DNA from: Thiomonas intermedia | GTDB taxonomy: Bacteria; Pseudomonadota; Gammaproteobacteria; Burkholderiales; Burkholderiaceae_C | Direction: 5' to 3' | Assembly: GCA_020722545.1 (NCBI GenBank) | Contig: DYKQ01000012.1 | Location: 1-43,619 of the forward strand | Length of the DNA: 43,619 bases | Part shown: positions 9,506-18,419 of the stretch, piece by piece | Layout: each line of letters begins with the position of its first letter | Position numbering within the stretch: the stretch's first letter is position 1 | Program-made: the position numbers and the translations under genes | The notes under the pieces: generated by a model | Told to the model about the DNA's origin: nothing | Seen by the model: the letters and a program-made list of their open reading frames with translations, nothing else | The model's database searches: none

Positions 9506-9540
9506 CATGGCCGAAGCAGTTTTCACAGCGAGCCCGTAGC

Positions 9541-10500
9541 ATGTCCACCATGCCAGAAAGCACTGCCCGCCTGCCCGATACACCCGCTCTCTCCGTGCTG
9601 CTTGAACTCGATCAGGTCTATAAAAGCTATGGGCAGCTGCAGGTGGTCGATGGCCTGAGTCTGCGGCTGTCGCGCGGCGAGTGTTACGGCATCATCGGAC
9701 CTAACGGCGCCGGAAAAACCACCACCATTCAGCTTTGCCTCGGCCTGGCGCGGCCAGACCGCGGGCAGATTCGGCTGATGGGGCAGCCCGTGCCGCAGGC
9801 GGCCCGGCAGGCCCGCCTGCGTGTGGGGGTGGTGACGCAGTTCGACAGCCTCGATCCCGACTTCACGGTGGAAGAAAACCTGTTGGTCTTTGGTCGTTAC
9901 TTCGGCTTGCGCGACGCCGAGTTGCGTCCGCGTCTGCCGCAGTTGCTGGCGTTCGCCGCGCTCGAATCCAAAGCGCAGGCGCGCATCAGCGAGTTGTCCG
10001 GGGGCATGCGGCGGCGGCTGAGTCTGGCACGCGCGCTGGTCAATGATCCGGATCTGATCTTCCTGGACGAGCCGACCACCGGCCTCGATCCGCAGGCCCG
10101 CCACCTGATCTGGGAGCGCCTCAAGGTGCTGACCGCGCAGGGCAAATCGCTCCTGCTCACGACGCATTTCATGGACGAGGCCGAACGCCTGTGTCATCGC
10201 ATTCTGGTGCTCGACCACGGTCGCCGCATTGCGGAAGACACGCCCCGCGGCCTGATCGCCGCCCAGGTCGAAGCCGAAGTCATCGAGATGGACGGCGAGG
10301 GGCTCGACGCTGCAGAGCAATTGCTGCGCCCGCATGTGCAACGCCTGGAGCGCAGCGGCGATGGCTTGTTCGCCTACATGACGCACGGCGCCGAGGCCTT
10401 GCGCGCGCTGGAGGCGCTGCCCGGCCTGCGGGTCTTGCACCGCCGCGCCAATCTCGAAGACGTTTTCCTCAAGCTCACCGGACGGCAGCTGCGCGATTGA
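9541..10500 (+). CDS. ABC transporter ATP-binding protein, NodI/DrrA type
   Basis: Cytoplasmic ATPase of an ABC-2 type exporter. The 319-residue protein has Walker A GPNGAGKTT at about residue 53, signature LSGGMRRRLSLARALV, Walker B LIFLDEPTTGLDP and the switch His in LLTTHFMDEAERL. The C-terminal 100 residues are the extra domain seen in NodI/DrrA-type ATPases. It is followed by its permease gene after 30 bp. NodI itself exports Nod factors in rhizobia; homologues are widespread in betaproteobacteria without nodulation, so the substrate here is unknown. Start ATG at 9541; an internal ATG four codons later is possible. Confidence 0.88.
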   Translation: MSTMPESTARLPDTPALSVLLELDQVYKSYGQLQVVDGLSLRLSRGECYGIIGPNGAGKTTTIQLCLGLARPDRGQIRLMGQPVPQAARQARLRVGVVTQFDSLDPDFTVEENLLVFGRYFGLRDAELRPRLPQLLAFAALESKAQARISELSGGMRRRLSLARALVNDPDLIFLDEPTTGLDPQARHLIWERLKVLTAQGKSLLLTTHFMDEAERLCHRILVLDHGRRIAEDTPRGLIAAQVEAEVIEMDGEGLDAAEQLLRPHVQRLERSGDGLFAYMTHGAEALRALEALPGLRVLHRRANLEDVFLKLTGRQLRD

Positions 10501-10530
10501 CCCCGCGCGCGCCCGACCTGCCGATGCCCC

Positions 10531-11313
10531 ATGTCTGATCTCACTCTGCTTGAGCGCCACAGGTGGCGCTTTTTCCCCATTTGGCAGCGCAACTTTCTGG
10601 TGTGGAAGAAGCTCGCCGTTCCCAGTCTGATCGGCAATATCGCGGAGCCTCTGATCACTCTTTTGGCCTTTGGGTTTGGCGTGGGCGCCCTGGTCGGCAC
10701 GGTACATGGCGTGCCCTACATCCAGTTTCTCGCTTCAGGCGCGATCTGCATGAGCGTGATGATGGCCGCCAGTTTCGAGGCGCTGTATTCCGCGTTTTCG
10801 CGCATGCATGTGCAAAAAACCTGGGACGCCATCCGCGTCACCCCCACCTCTCTCGACGACGTGCTGCTGGGCGAACTCACCTGGGCGGCGACCAAGTCCG
10901 TGTTCAGCGGCGTAGCCATTCTTGCGGTCATCGTGGTTCTGGGCATCAGTCGGCAGTGGACGCTGCTCATCGCGCCGCCCTTGCTGCTGCTCACCGGGCT
11001 GGTGTTTTCCGCCATCGGTCTCATCGTCAACGCCAAGGCGCGCGGTTACGACTTTTTCACCTACTACTTCACCCTGATACTCACGCCGATGACGTTTCTG
11101 TCCGGCGTGTATTTTCCGCTGACCGCGCTGCCGCAGCCGCTGCAGTGGCTGGCGCAGGTGCTGCCCCTGAACGCCGCAGTCGAACTGGTGCGCCCGCTGT
11201 TTTTCGGACAATTCGACCCGCAGGGGGGGCTGCATCTGGCCGTGCTGGTGTTTGATTTGCTGCTGGCCTGGTGGGTGGCGCGCACGCTGACGCAGCGACG
11301 CTTTCGGGCCTGA
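10531..11313 (+). CDS. ABC-2 type transporter permease, NodJ family
   Basis: Inner-membrane partner of the preceding ATPase. The 260-residue protein has about six membrane segments and family hallmarks: RNFLVWKKLAVPSLIGNIAEPLITLLAFGFGVGALVG at the N-terminus and TLILTPMTFLSGVYFPLTALPQPLQWLAQVLPLNAAVELVRPLFFG near the C-terminus, the ABC-2 signature region. Length matches NodJ. Substrate unknown; lipids, polysaccharides or drugs are possible for the family. Confidence 0.87.
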   Translation: MSDLTLLERHRWRFFPIWQRNFLVWKKLAVPSLIGNIAEPLITLLAFGFGVGALVGTVHGVPYIQFLASGAICMSVMMAASFEALYSAFSRMHVQKTWDAIRVTPTSLDDVLLGELTWAATKSVFSGVAILAVIVVLGISRQWTLLIAPPLLLLTGLVFSAIGLIVNAKARGYDFFTYYFTLILTPMTFLSGVYFPLTALPQPLQWLAQVLPLNAAVELVRPLFFGQFDPQGGLHLAVLVFDLLLAWWVARTLTQRRFRA

Positions 11314-11486
11314 GGGCGCCCCAGCGCCGATGCCGGGCAATTCAGCGGGTGCAGCAGGGCAAGCCCTAAGGCATTCAAATATGCCACTGGACTTATATTT
11401 CAACTTCCACGCGCTGCGCGACGCCTGATGGGCTGTCAGGATCTCACGCGGCACGCGACCAAACCATAAGACAAGGGAGACCGTTC

Positions 11487-13478
11487 ATGCGCCACAGCAT
11501 TCCATCCACTTCGCGAGCGCCGCGTTTCTGGGCAGGGCTCAGTCGGGCTCTGCTGGGCTTTTTCCTGCTCTGGGCCGGCGTTTTGCTGCCCGCGGCGCAC
11601 GCTCAGCAGGCCGATTTCCTGCCCCCGGACGAAGCCTTCCAGTTCACTGCCAAAGTGCAGAATGCCAAGACGGTGCTGCTGCAGTTCAAGGCGCACGACG
11701 GGTATTACCTGTACCAGGAGCGATTCCATTTTGAGTCACAGACGCCGGGCGTGGAACTCGGCAAGCCAGAATTTCCTCCGGCGCACAAGATCTTCGATAA
11801 AAACCTCGGCCACGAGGTGTTTCATTACCGCGGACTGGTGCCGATTCCCCTGCCCGTGCTCAAGGCGCCGGCCACCTTCAAGATGTTGGTGACGTATCAG
11901 GGCTGCGCCGACGCGGGGCTTTGCTACCCGCCGATCGAAAAGCTCGCCACCGTCAGTCTCAGCGGGTTTGGCGGCAACGCAACGGTGAGCATTTCCGAAC
12001 CCAACGACGACAGCGGCAGCGCACCCGCGGCAAGCGGCAGCGAAGCCAGCGGCCTGGTACAGGGCTTGATGGCTGGCGCCAGTGCGGCACAACCGGCGGC
12101 CTCTGCTTCCGCCGCAGTGGCGCCAGCTCCGGCTGCAACGGCATCGGCCTCCACCGCTCCGGCTGCAACGGCCGCGGTCGCTCAGGGTGGCGATTCGTCG
12201 CGCATTGGTCAGGCGCTGGCGTCGGGCAGCCTGCTCAGCATCATTCCCATGTTCCTGGTGTTTGGTCTGCTGCTGGCCTTCACGCCCTGCGTGCTGCCGA
12301 TGATTCCCATTCTGTCGAGCATCATCGTGGGGCAGGGTGACAAAGTGTCCCGCGGGCGCGGCTTCGCCCTGGCCGTGGCCTATTCGCTGGGCATGGCCAT
12401 TGTGTACACGGCCTTTGGCGTGGCGGCCGGTCTGCTCGGCCAAGGGCTGGCGGCCTCGTTGCAGAACCCCTGGGTGCTGTCGGTCTTCGCCTTGCTGCTC
12501 GTGGTGCTGTCGCTGTCGATGTTCGGTTTCTACGAACTGCAAGTGCCCAGCAGTCTGCAGAGCAAGTTGTCGTCCACCTCCGACAAGATGCAGGGCGGAC
12601 ACTTCGCCGGGGTTTTCATCATGGGTGGCATTTCCGCGCTCATCGTCGGGCCCTGCGTGGCCGCGCCGCTGGCTGGCGCCCTGCTCTACATCAGCCAGAC
12701 CGGCAACGCGCTCATCGGCGGGGTGGCGCTGTTCTCGCTGGCGGCGGGCATGAGCGTGCCCTTGCTGCTGGTCGGTCTGGGCGCGGGCGCCTTGCTGCCC
12801 AGGGCGGGCGGATGGATGAACGGCGTCAAGGCCTTTTTCGGCGTGCTGCTCATCGCCACCGCGCTGTACATGATCGCCCCGGTTCTGCCGACCTGGCTGC
12901 TGATGGTGCTGTGGGCTCTGCTTTTCCTCATCAGCGCCAGCTTCCTGCGGGCGTTCGACCGGCTGCCCGACGAGGCTTCGGGATGGAAGCGGCTGTTCAA
13001 GGGCTTCGGCGTGGCGCTGGCCGTGGCGGGCGCGGCGCTGATCGTCGGTCTGGCGGCGGGCAACCGCAATCTGCTGCAGCCGCTTGCCGGGCTGGGCGGC
13101 GGCGCAGCGGGCGCCGTGAGCGCAGCGCCTGCGGTGCAGTTTCAGCGCATTCACACGGTGGCCGATCTCGACCGCGTGGTCGCCAGCAGCAGCAAGCCGG
13201 TGATGCTCGACTTCTACGCCGACTGGTGCGTGTCGTGCAAGGAGATGGAGCACTTCACCTTCACCGATCCGGCGGTGGCGCAGCAGATGGCGGGCTTTAC
13301 GCTGATTCAGGCCGACGTGACGAACAACACCGCCGACGACAAGGCGTTGCTCAAGCGCTTCCAGCTGTTCGGCCCGCCGGGCATCATCTTTTTCAAGGAC
13401 GGCAAGGAAGTGGGCCGCGTGGTGGGCTTCGAGGATGCCAAGACCTTCCTGGCGTCGATGCAGCGCGCGGGGGTTTGA
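11487..13478 (+). CDS. dsbD: Thiol:disulfide interchange protein DsbD
   Basis: DsbD carries electrons from cytoplasmic thioredoxin to the periplasm, keeping DsbC and cytochrome c maturation thiols reduced. The 663-residue protein has a signal peptide ending about AAHAQQ, a periplasmic alpha domain with C140 and C146 (CADAGLC), an alanine-rich linker (about residues 175-235), a membrane beta domain with C268 (TPCVLP) and C390 (GPCVAAP), and a C-terminal thioredoxin domain with WCVSC (C581, C584). All three redox pairs are present. The 173-bp upstream gap contains a small IR GGCAT/ATGCC and an AT-rich TATATT (11394-11399) that may be a -10 element. Convergent with the oxidoreductase gene. Confidence 0.96.
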   Translation: MRHSIPSTSRAPRFWAGLSRALLGFFLLWAGVLLPAAHAQQADFLPPDEAFQFTAKVQNAKTVLLQFKAHDGYYLYQERFHFESQTPGVELGKPEFPPAHKIFDKNLGHEVFHYRGLVPIPLPVLKAPATFKMLVTYQGCADAGLCYPPIEKLATVSLSGFGGNATVSISEPNDDSGSAPAASGSEASGLVQGLMAGASAAQPAASASAAVAPAPAATASASTAPAATAAVAQGGDSSRIGQALASGSLLSIIPMFLVFGLLLAFTPCVLPMIPILSSIIVGQGDKVSRGRGFALAVAYSLGMAIVYTAFGVAAGLLGQGLAASLQNPWVLSVFALLLVVLSLSMFGFYELQVPSSLQSKLSSTSDKMQGGHFAGVFIMGGISALIVGPCVAAPLAGALLYISQTGNALIGGVALFSLAAGMSVPLLLVGLGAGALLPRAGGWMNGVKAFFGVLLIATALYMIAPVLPTWLLMVLWALLFLISASFLRAFDRLPDEASGWKRLFKGFGVALAVAGAALIVGLAAGNRNLLQPLAGLGGGAAGAVSAAPAVQFQRIHTVADLDRVVASSSKPVMLDFYADWCVSCKEMEHFTFTDPAVAQQMAGFTLIQADVTNNTADDKALLKRFQLFGPPGIIFFKDGKEVGRVVGFEDAKTFLASMQRAGV

Positions 13479-13524
13479 ATCAAGCGACGACCAGAGCGAC
13501 CAAGGTGGCTTTGTTCACAGCTTT

Positions 13525-15612
13525 TCACGCCGCTGCCACTTCCACCAGACAGTCGTAGAAGCACGGCCCGGCGCCCAGGTCGGTCAGGCGCTGGTGGGTG
13601 AGGGCATTGACGTTGTTGCCATCGGAGGAGAGCTTGCGCCACCAGATGCCCAGAGCGACGATCTGGCCGGGGCGCGTGCGGGCGCTGACGCGGGCGCGGA
13701 AGAGGCTGGCGCCGCGGCCGTTGAAGGCGCGCACGCTCTGGCCATCGACGATGTTGCGCGCTGCGGCGTCTTCCGGGTGGATGAGCAGCGCGGGTTCGCC
13801 TTCGAGCTTGCGCAGGCTGTCCACGTTCACGAAGCTGGAGTTGAGGAAGTTGCGCGCCGGCGGAGAGATCATCGCCAGCGGGTAGCGCGTGGCAAGCTCC
13901 GGTGCGGAGGCGGCGGACTCAAAGGGCAACAGCACTTCGGGCAAGGGGTCGCGTCCGGCGTCGGCCTCGCGCTGCGACCAGAATTCGCACTTGCCCGAAG
14001 GCGTGGGAAAACCGCCGTGGGCAAAGGGCGCGGCGGCGCCCGGCAGCTTGGCCCAGCCGCTGGTTTGCAAACTCTCCCAGTGGATGTCGCCGTTGCGCGG
14101 ATCGGGCGCGATGGCCTGCGCTGCGATCTGCTCGTCGCTCTCGGCAAAGCAGGGGTCGTTGAAACCCATGCGCGCGGCCAGCAGGCGGAAGATTTCGGTG
14201 TTCGGCTTGGCCTGTCCCAGTGGCGCAATGGCCGGGTTGTTCGCCATCCAGTAGCGGTGGCCGTACGACTTGTGCACGTCCAGATGTTCGAGCTGGGTGG
14301 TGGCGGGCAGCAGGTAGTCGGCGTAGTCGGCGGTATCGGTCTGGAAATGCTCCAGCACCACGGTGAACAGATCGTCGCGGGCGAACCCGGCGCGCACCTT
14401 GTCGCCTTCGGGCGCAACCGCCAGCGGATTGCTGTTGTAGACGATCACGGCTTCGACTTTCGGGCCGAATTCCGGCGAACTCGGCCGCAGCAGATCGTCG
14501 CCGATGGTCACCATATTGAGGGTGCGCGGGGTGCGTCCGGCCAGCAGATCGGGACGTTCCAGCGCGGCGCCGTTGGCGGCGAAATGACTGGAACTCGACA
14601 TCAGCAGGCCGCCGGCATCGTGCCGCCAGGCGCCCACGAGCGCCGGCAGGCAGGCGATGGTGCGCACCGCATTGGCGCCGCCGCGCACGCGCTGCAAGCC
14701 GTAATTCATGCGGATGGCCGCCGGGGTGAGCGTGCCGTAGTCGCGCGCCAGTTGGCGGATTTGCTCGGCGGGCACGCCGCAGACCTCGGCGGCGCGCTCG
14801 GGCGGCCACTCCAGCGCGCGTTCACGCAGTGCGGCAAAGCCCACGGTGTGCTGAGCGATGTAGTCGTGGTCGAGCCAGTCGTGCGCAATGAGTTCGTGCA
14901 TCAAGGCATAGGCCAGCGCGGCGTCGGTGCCGGGACGCGGTTGCACATGGTCGTGGCACTTCTCGGCGGTGTCGTTGCGCCAGGGGTCGATGCACACCAG
15001 CTTGGCGCCATGGCGCTTGGCGCGCTGCGCGTAAGTCCAGAAATGCAGATTGCTGGTGATGCTGTTGCTGCCCCAGATGACGATGAGCTTGCTGTGCTCG
15101 AACTGCTCGACGTCCAGCCCCATCTTGCCGCCGATCACCGCCTTGAGCCCGGCCTCGCCCGCGGTGGAGCAGATGGTGCGGTCGAGCAGGCTGGCGCCGA
15201 GCTTGTGAAAAAAGCGCGCCGCCATGCTTTCGCTCTGCACGAAACCCAGCGTGCCGCCGTAGGAGTAGGGCAGGATGGCCTGCGGGTCGCGGGCGGCAAT
15301 CTCTTTGAGCCGGGCGGCGATGTCGTCCAACGCTTCGTCCCAGCTCACCGGGGCGAACTGCCCGGCGCCTTTGGGGCCGACTCGCTTCATCGGCTGCAGC
15401 AAGCGGTCGGGGTGATAGGTGCGCTCGGTATAGCGCGACACCTTGGCGCACAGCGCGCCGTGCGTGGGGGGATGGTCGGGATCGCCGCGCACGCTGATGG
15501 CCACGCCGTCTCGCACGGTGACGAGCAGGGCGCAGGTGTCGGGGCAGTCGTGCGGGCAGGCGGCGCGCACGAGGGTGTCTTGGGCGGAGACTGCGTTGGA
15601 AGAGTCGGGCAT
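13525..15612 (-). CDS. Molybdopterin-dependent oxidoreductase with N-terminal [4Fe-4S] site
   Basis: A 695-residue member of the DMSO reductase/formate dehydrogenase superfamily. Residues 19-55 contain C-x3-C-x3-C-x27-C (CPHDCPDTC ... ALC), the ligand set of the [4Fe-4S] cluster. Molybdopterin-binding regions follow (LIVIWGSNSITSN, VCIDPWRNDTAEKCHDHVQPRPGTDAAL, and a C-terminal dinucleotide-binding domain with LLIHPEDAAARNIVDGQ). There is no Tat or Sec signal, so it is probably cytoplasmic, and no electron-transfer partner gene lies beside it. The start at 15612 is chosen because the upstream extension in the ORF track is low-complexity and overlaps tetR. The substrate cannot be told; the residue ligating Mo was not assigned. 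Confidence 0.88.
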   Translation of the reverse strand: MPDSSNAVSAQDTLVRAACPHDCPDTCALLVTVRDGVAISVRGDPDHPPTHGALCAKVSRYTERTYHPDRLLQPMKRVGPKGAGQFAPVSWDEALDDIAARLKEIAARDPQAILPYSYGGTLGFVQSESMAARFFHKLGASLLDRTICSTAGEAGLKAVIGGKMGLDVEQFEHSKLIVIWGSNSITSNLHFWTYAQRAKRHGAKLVCIDPWRNDTAEKCHDHVQPRPGTDAALAYALMHELIAHDWLDHDYIAQHTVGFAALRERALEWPPERAAEVCGVPAEQIRQLARDYGTLTPAAIRMNYGLQRVRGGANAVRTIACLPALVGAWRHDAGGLLMSSSSHFAANGAALERPDLLAGRTPRTLNMVTIGDDLLRPSSPEFGPKVEAVIVYNSNPLAVAPEGDKVRAGFARDDLFTVVLEHFQTDTADYADYLLPATTQLEHLDVHKSYGHRYWMANNPAIAPLGQAKPNTEIFRLLAARMGFNDPCFAESDEQIAAQAIAPDPRNGDIHWESLQTSGWAKLPGAAAPFAHGGFPTPSGKCEFWSQREADAGRDPLPEVLLPFESAASAPELATRYPLAMISPPARNFLNSSFVNVDSLRKLEGEPALLIHPEDAAARNIVDGQSVRAFNGRGASLFRARVSARTRPGQIVALGIWWRKLSSDGNNVNALTHQRLTDLGAGPCFYDCLVEVAAA

Positions 15613-15683
15613 GGCGACGGTTTTTGAAGTCAGGGAGTCAGTCCGCGAGTGTAGGCGGCAAATCCCCTGATCGCAGTTAGCGG

Positions 15684-15712
15684 TTGACAAAGTGGCGAGA
15701 ATCGGAAATAGT
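15684..15712 (+). promoter_or_regulatory. Promoter of the tetR/beta-oxidation unit
   Basis: TTGACA (15684-15689), 17-bp spacer, AATAGT (15707-15712, four of six matches to TATAAT). It lies in the 143-bp divergent region between the molybdoenzyme and tetR and points toward tetR. The candidate operator overlaps the expected transcription start. Confidence 0.55.
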
Positions 15713-15725
15713 ACGACCGTTCGTT
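15712..15725 (+). promoter_or_regulatory. Candidate TetR operator
   Basis: TACGACCGTTCGTT contains the inverted repeat ACGA-CCGT-TCGT (15713-15724) immediately after the -10 element. TetR-family regulators of fatty-acid or branched-chain catabolism in proteobacteria often bind short GC-containing palindromes of this sort and repress their own promoters. Binding is inferred from position and symmetry only. Confidence 0.45.
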
Positions 15726-15755
15726 TTTTATCAATCCCTCCCGCACACGACAAAA

Positions 15756-16556
15756 ATGACTGCAAGTCACTCACCGATCTCTCCGCGCCGCACGCCGCAC
15801 CGAACGGCGGGCGCCAAAACGGCGGTAAAAGCGGCGGTAAAAGCGGCGGCAAAGCGCGGCGTGAGCGCAAGCCTGCCAGTCGAGCCGATCAGCAGTGGTT
15901 CGGCCAAGGGGCGGCAGACGCGGCAGGCCATCATCGACTGCGCGCTGCAGATGGCCGGGCGCATCGGGCTGGAGGGCTTGTCCATCGGGGTGCTCGCCGA
16001 CCGCATGGAGATGAGCAAATCGGGCGTGTTCGCGCATTTCGGTTCGCGCGAGGAGTTGCAGATCGCCGTTATCCGCCACTATCACGACCAGTTCGAGCAG
16101 GAGGTGTTTTACCGCGCCATCGAGCAGCCGCGCGGCATGCCGCGTCTGGCGGCGATGGTGCAGCACTGGCTGCAGCGGGTCAGCGTGGAAATGGAGACCG
16201 GCTGCATCTACATCTCCAGCGCGGTGGAATTCGACGACCGCCCGGGCACGGTGCGCGATGCGCTGGTCGCCATGATCCAGACCTGGCACGACGCGGTGCG
16301 CCGCGCCATCGTGCAGGCCATCGAAATGCGCCATCTCAAGCCCGACACCGATCCGCAACAGCTCATGTTCCAGATTCACGGCTACATCCTGGCGCTGCAT
16401 CACGACGCCCGGCTGCTCAAGCTGCCCAACAGCCTGGAGCTGGCCTGCCGCAGTCTTGACGCGCTGCTGCGCGACCACGCCACCCCCGAAGGATTGCCCC
16501 TGCTCTTGCCTTGCCTGGCCGCGGAAAGCGCCGCGAGCGACTCCGCCCCCCATTAA
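15756..16556 (+). CDS. TetR family transcriptional regulator
   Basis: A 266-residue regulator with the TetR HTH at about residues 55-100 (TRQAIIDCALQMAGRIGLEGLSIGVLADRMEMSKSGVFAHFGSREELQIAVI). The ligand-binding part contains GCIYISSAVEFDDRPGTVRDAL. The gene lies 47 bp upstream of the acyl-CoA dehydrogenase in the same orientation, so it probably controls the beta-oxidation genes in response to an acyl-CoA. The N-terminus carries an unusual 50-residue extension with a Lys/Ala repeat (KTAVKAAVKAAAKR) encoded by a near-perfect 12-bp tandem repeat. No strong ribosome-binding site was seen at the ATG at 15756, so a later start is possible. Confidence 0.85.
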   Translation: MTASHSPISPRRTPHRTAGAKTAVKAAVKAAAKRGVSASLPVEPISSGSAKGRQTRQAIIDCALQMAGRIGLEGLSIGVLADRMEMSKSGVFAHFGSREELQIAVIRHYHDQFEQEVFYRAIEQPRGMPRLAAMVQHWLQRVSVEMETGCIYISSAVEFDDRPGTVRDALVAMIQTWHDAVRRAIVQAIEMRHLKPDTDPQQLMFQIHGYILALHHDARLLKLPNSLELACRSLDALLRDHATPEGLPLLLPCLAAESAASDSAPH

Positions 16557-16603
16557 GCCCATTTTCAGCCCGTTTTTCGATTCACGATTTTCAGGAGACA
16601 GAT

Positions 16604-18400
16604 ATGCCCCAATACCACCCGCCCTTGCGAGATATGCAGTTCGTCATGCACGAAGTGCTCGACGCCACCACCCTGCTCAAGGAGCTGCCGCCCTATGCCG
16701 AGGTCGATGCCGACCTGATCAACCAAGTGTGCGAAGAGGCGGGCAAGTTCTGCAGCGAGGTGCTGCAGCCGCTCAACGCCAGCGGTGATGCCGAGGGCTG
16801 CCATTACGACGCCGCCACGCATGCCGTGACCACGCCCAAGGGTTTCAAGGCGGCGTGGGATCAGTTCGTGCAAGCGGGGTGGATCAGCCTGACGGCCGAC
16901 GCCGAATTCGGCGGTCAGGGCCTGCCGCACTTGGTGGGCAGCGCAGTGCACGAGATGCTGAACGCCGCCAACCAGGCCTGGACCATGTACCCCGGTCTGA
17001 CGCAGGGCGTGACCGAATTGCTGAACGCGCATGGCAGCGCCGAGCAGAAGGCGCTGTACATGCCCAAGCTGGTGGCCGGCGAGTGGACGGGCACCATGTG
17101 CCTGACCGAGCCGCATTGCGGCACCGACCTCGGCCTGATTCGCACCAAGGCCGTGCCGCAGGAAGGCGGCAGCTACAAGCTCAGCGGTCAAAAAATCTTC
17201 ATCTCCAGCGGCGAACATGACCTGGCCGACAACATCATTCACATGGTGCTGGCCAAGCTGCCGGGCGCGCCTGAGGGCAGCAAGGGGATTTCTCTGTTCA
17301 TCGTGCCCAAGTTCGTGCCGACTGCCGATGCGGGCGTGGGCGAGCGCAACGGCATTTTCTGCTCCGGCATCGAACACAAAATGGGCATTCACGCCAACCC
17401 CACCTGCCAGATGACGCTGGAAGACGCCACCGGCTGGATGGTGGGCGAGCCCAACAAGGGCCTGGCCGCGATGTTCGTGATGATGAACGGCGCCCGGCTC
17501 GGCGTAGGCATGCAGTCGCTTGGGCTCACCGAAGTGGCGTATCAAAACGCGCTGGCCTACGCCCGCGACCGCCTGCAGATGCGCGCCCTCACCGGGCCGA
17601 AGGCGCCCGACAAACCGGCCGATCCCATTCTGGTGCATCCCGACGTGCGCCGCATGCTGCTCACCGCGCGCGCCTGGGCCGAAGGCGGGCGCTTTCTGGC
17701 GTATTGGATTTCGCTGCTGCTCGACCAGTCGCTGCACCACCCGGACGTCGAGGTGCGCAAGGACGCCGACGACCTCGTCTCGCTGCTCACCCCCATCGTC
17801 AAGGCCTTCATCACCGACAACGGTCTGCAGGCCGCCAACGAATGCCTGCAGGTGTTCGGCGGGCACGGCTACATCCGCGAATGGGGCATGGAGCAATTCG
17901 TGCGCGACGCCCGCATCAACCTGATCTATGAAGGCACCAACACCATCCAGGCGCTCGACCTGCTGGGCCGCAAGGTGTTGATGGACGGCGGCGCGCGGCT
18001 GCGCAAGTTCGGCAAGATCCTGACCGATTTCATCGAAGAAGAAGGCGTCAACGAGGCCATGCAGGAGTTCATCAACCCGCTGGCCGATCTGGCCGACAAG
18101 GTGCAGAAACTCACCATGGAACTGGGCATGAAGGCCATGGCCGACAAGGACGAAGTCGGCGCGGCTGCCGTGCCGTATTTGCGCGTGGCCGGTCATGTGG
18201 TGTTTGCCTACGCCTTCGCCCGCATGGCGCAGGTGGCGCAGCGCAAGATGGCTGAAGGCGACGATTCGCCCTTCTACCAAGCCAAGCTGCAGACGGCGCG
18301 CTTTTACTTCGGGCGCCTGTATCCCGAATCCGCCGCCGCGATCCGCATGGCGCGCAGCGGCGCAAAGAACCTGATGGACACCGAGGCGGTGTTCGCCTGA
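16604..18400 (+). CDS. Acyl-CoA dehydrogenase (FadE/DmdC-like, long form)
   Basis: FAD-dependent first step of beta-oxidation, converting acyl-CoA to trans-2-enoyl-CoA. The 598-residue length and C-terminal extra domain match the approximately 600-residue family that includes DmdC-like enzymes. Visible are the substrate/FAD region MCLTEPHCGTDLGLIRTKA, QVFGGHGYIREWGMEQFVRDARI and the catalytic base E443 in IYEGTNTIQALDLLGRK. Start ATG at 16604 is preceded by CAGGAGACA. It is followed after 19 bp by the FadB-type gene, so it is part of one operon. Chain-length preference cannot be told from sequence. Confidence 0.92.
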   Translation: MPQYHPPLRDMQFVMHEVLDATTLLKELPPYAEVDADLINQVCEEAGKFCSEVLQPLNASGDAEGCHYDAATHAVTTPKGFKAAWDQFVQAGWISLTADAEFGGQGLPHLVGSAVHEMLNAANQAWTMYPGLTQGVTELLNAHGSAEQKALYMPKLVAGEWTGTMCLTEPHCGTDLGLIRTKAVPQEGGSYKLSGQKIFISSGEHDLADNIIHMVLAKLPGAPEGSKGISLFIVPKFVPTADAGVGERNGIFCSGIEHKMGIHANPTCQMTLEDATGWMVGEPNKGLAAMFVMMNGARLGVGMQSLGLTEVAYQNALAYARDRLQMRALTGPKAPDKPADPILVHPDVRRMLLTARAWAEGGRFLAYWISLLLDQSLHHPDVEVRKDADDLVSLLTPIVKAFITDNGLQAANECLQVFGGHGYIREWGMEQFVRDARINLIYEGTNTIQALDLLGRKVLMDGGARLRKFGKILTDFIEEEGVNEAMQEFINPLADLADKVQKLTMELGMKAMADKDEVGAAAVPYLRVAGHVVFAYAFARMAQVAQRKMAEGDDSPFYQAKLQTARFYFGRLYPESAAAIRMARSGAKNLMDTEAVFA

Positions 18401-18419
18401 ATCCCCCGAAGGAGCTGAC

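Noticed and set aside
11370-11399. Possible dsbD promoter (TATATT with weak upstream hexamer) and IR GGCAT/ATGCC
   Set aside because: No acceptable -35 at 16-18 bp spacing; mentioned under dsbD but not listed as a promoter.
11736-13253. 505-aa ORF on the minus strand inside dsbD
   Set aside because: Entirely antisense to a complete dsbD with all six redox cysteines; His/Gln/Arg-rich reverse-frame artefact.
13435-15627. 730-aa ORF on the plus strand over the molybdoenzyme
   Set aside because: Antisense to a gene with intact [4Fe-4S] and molybdopterin motifs; no recognisable domain, glycine/valine-rich shadow translation.
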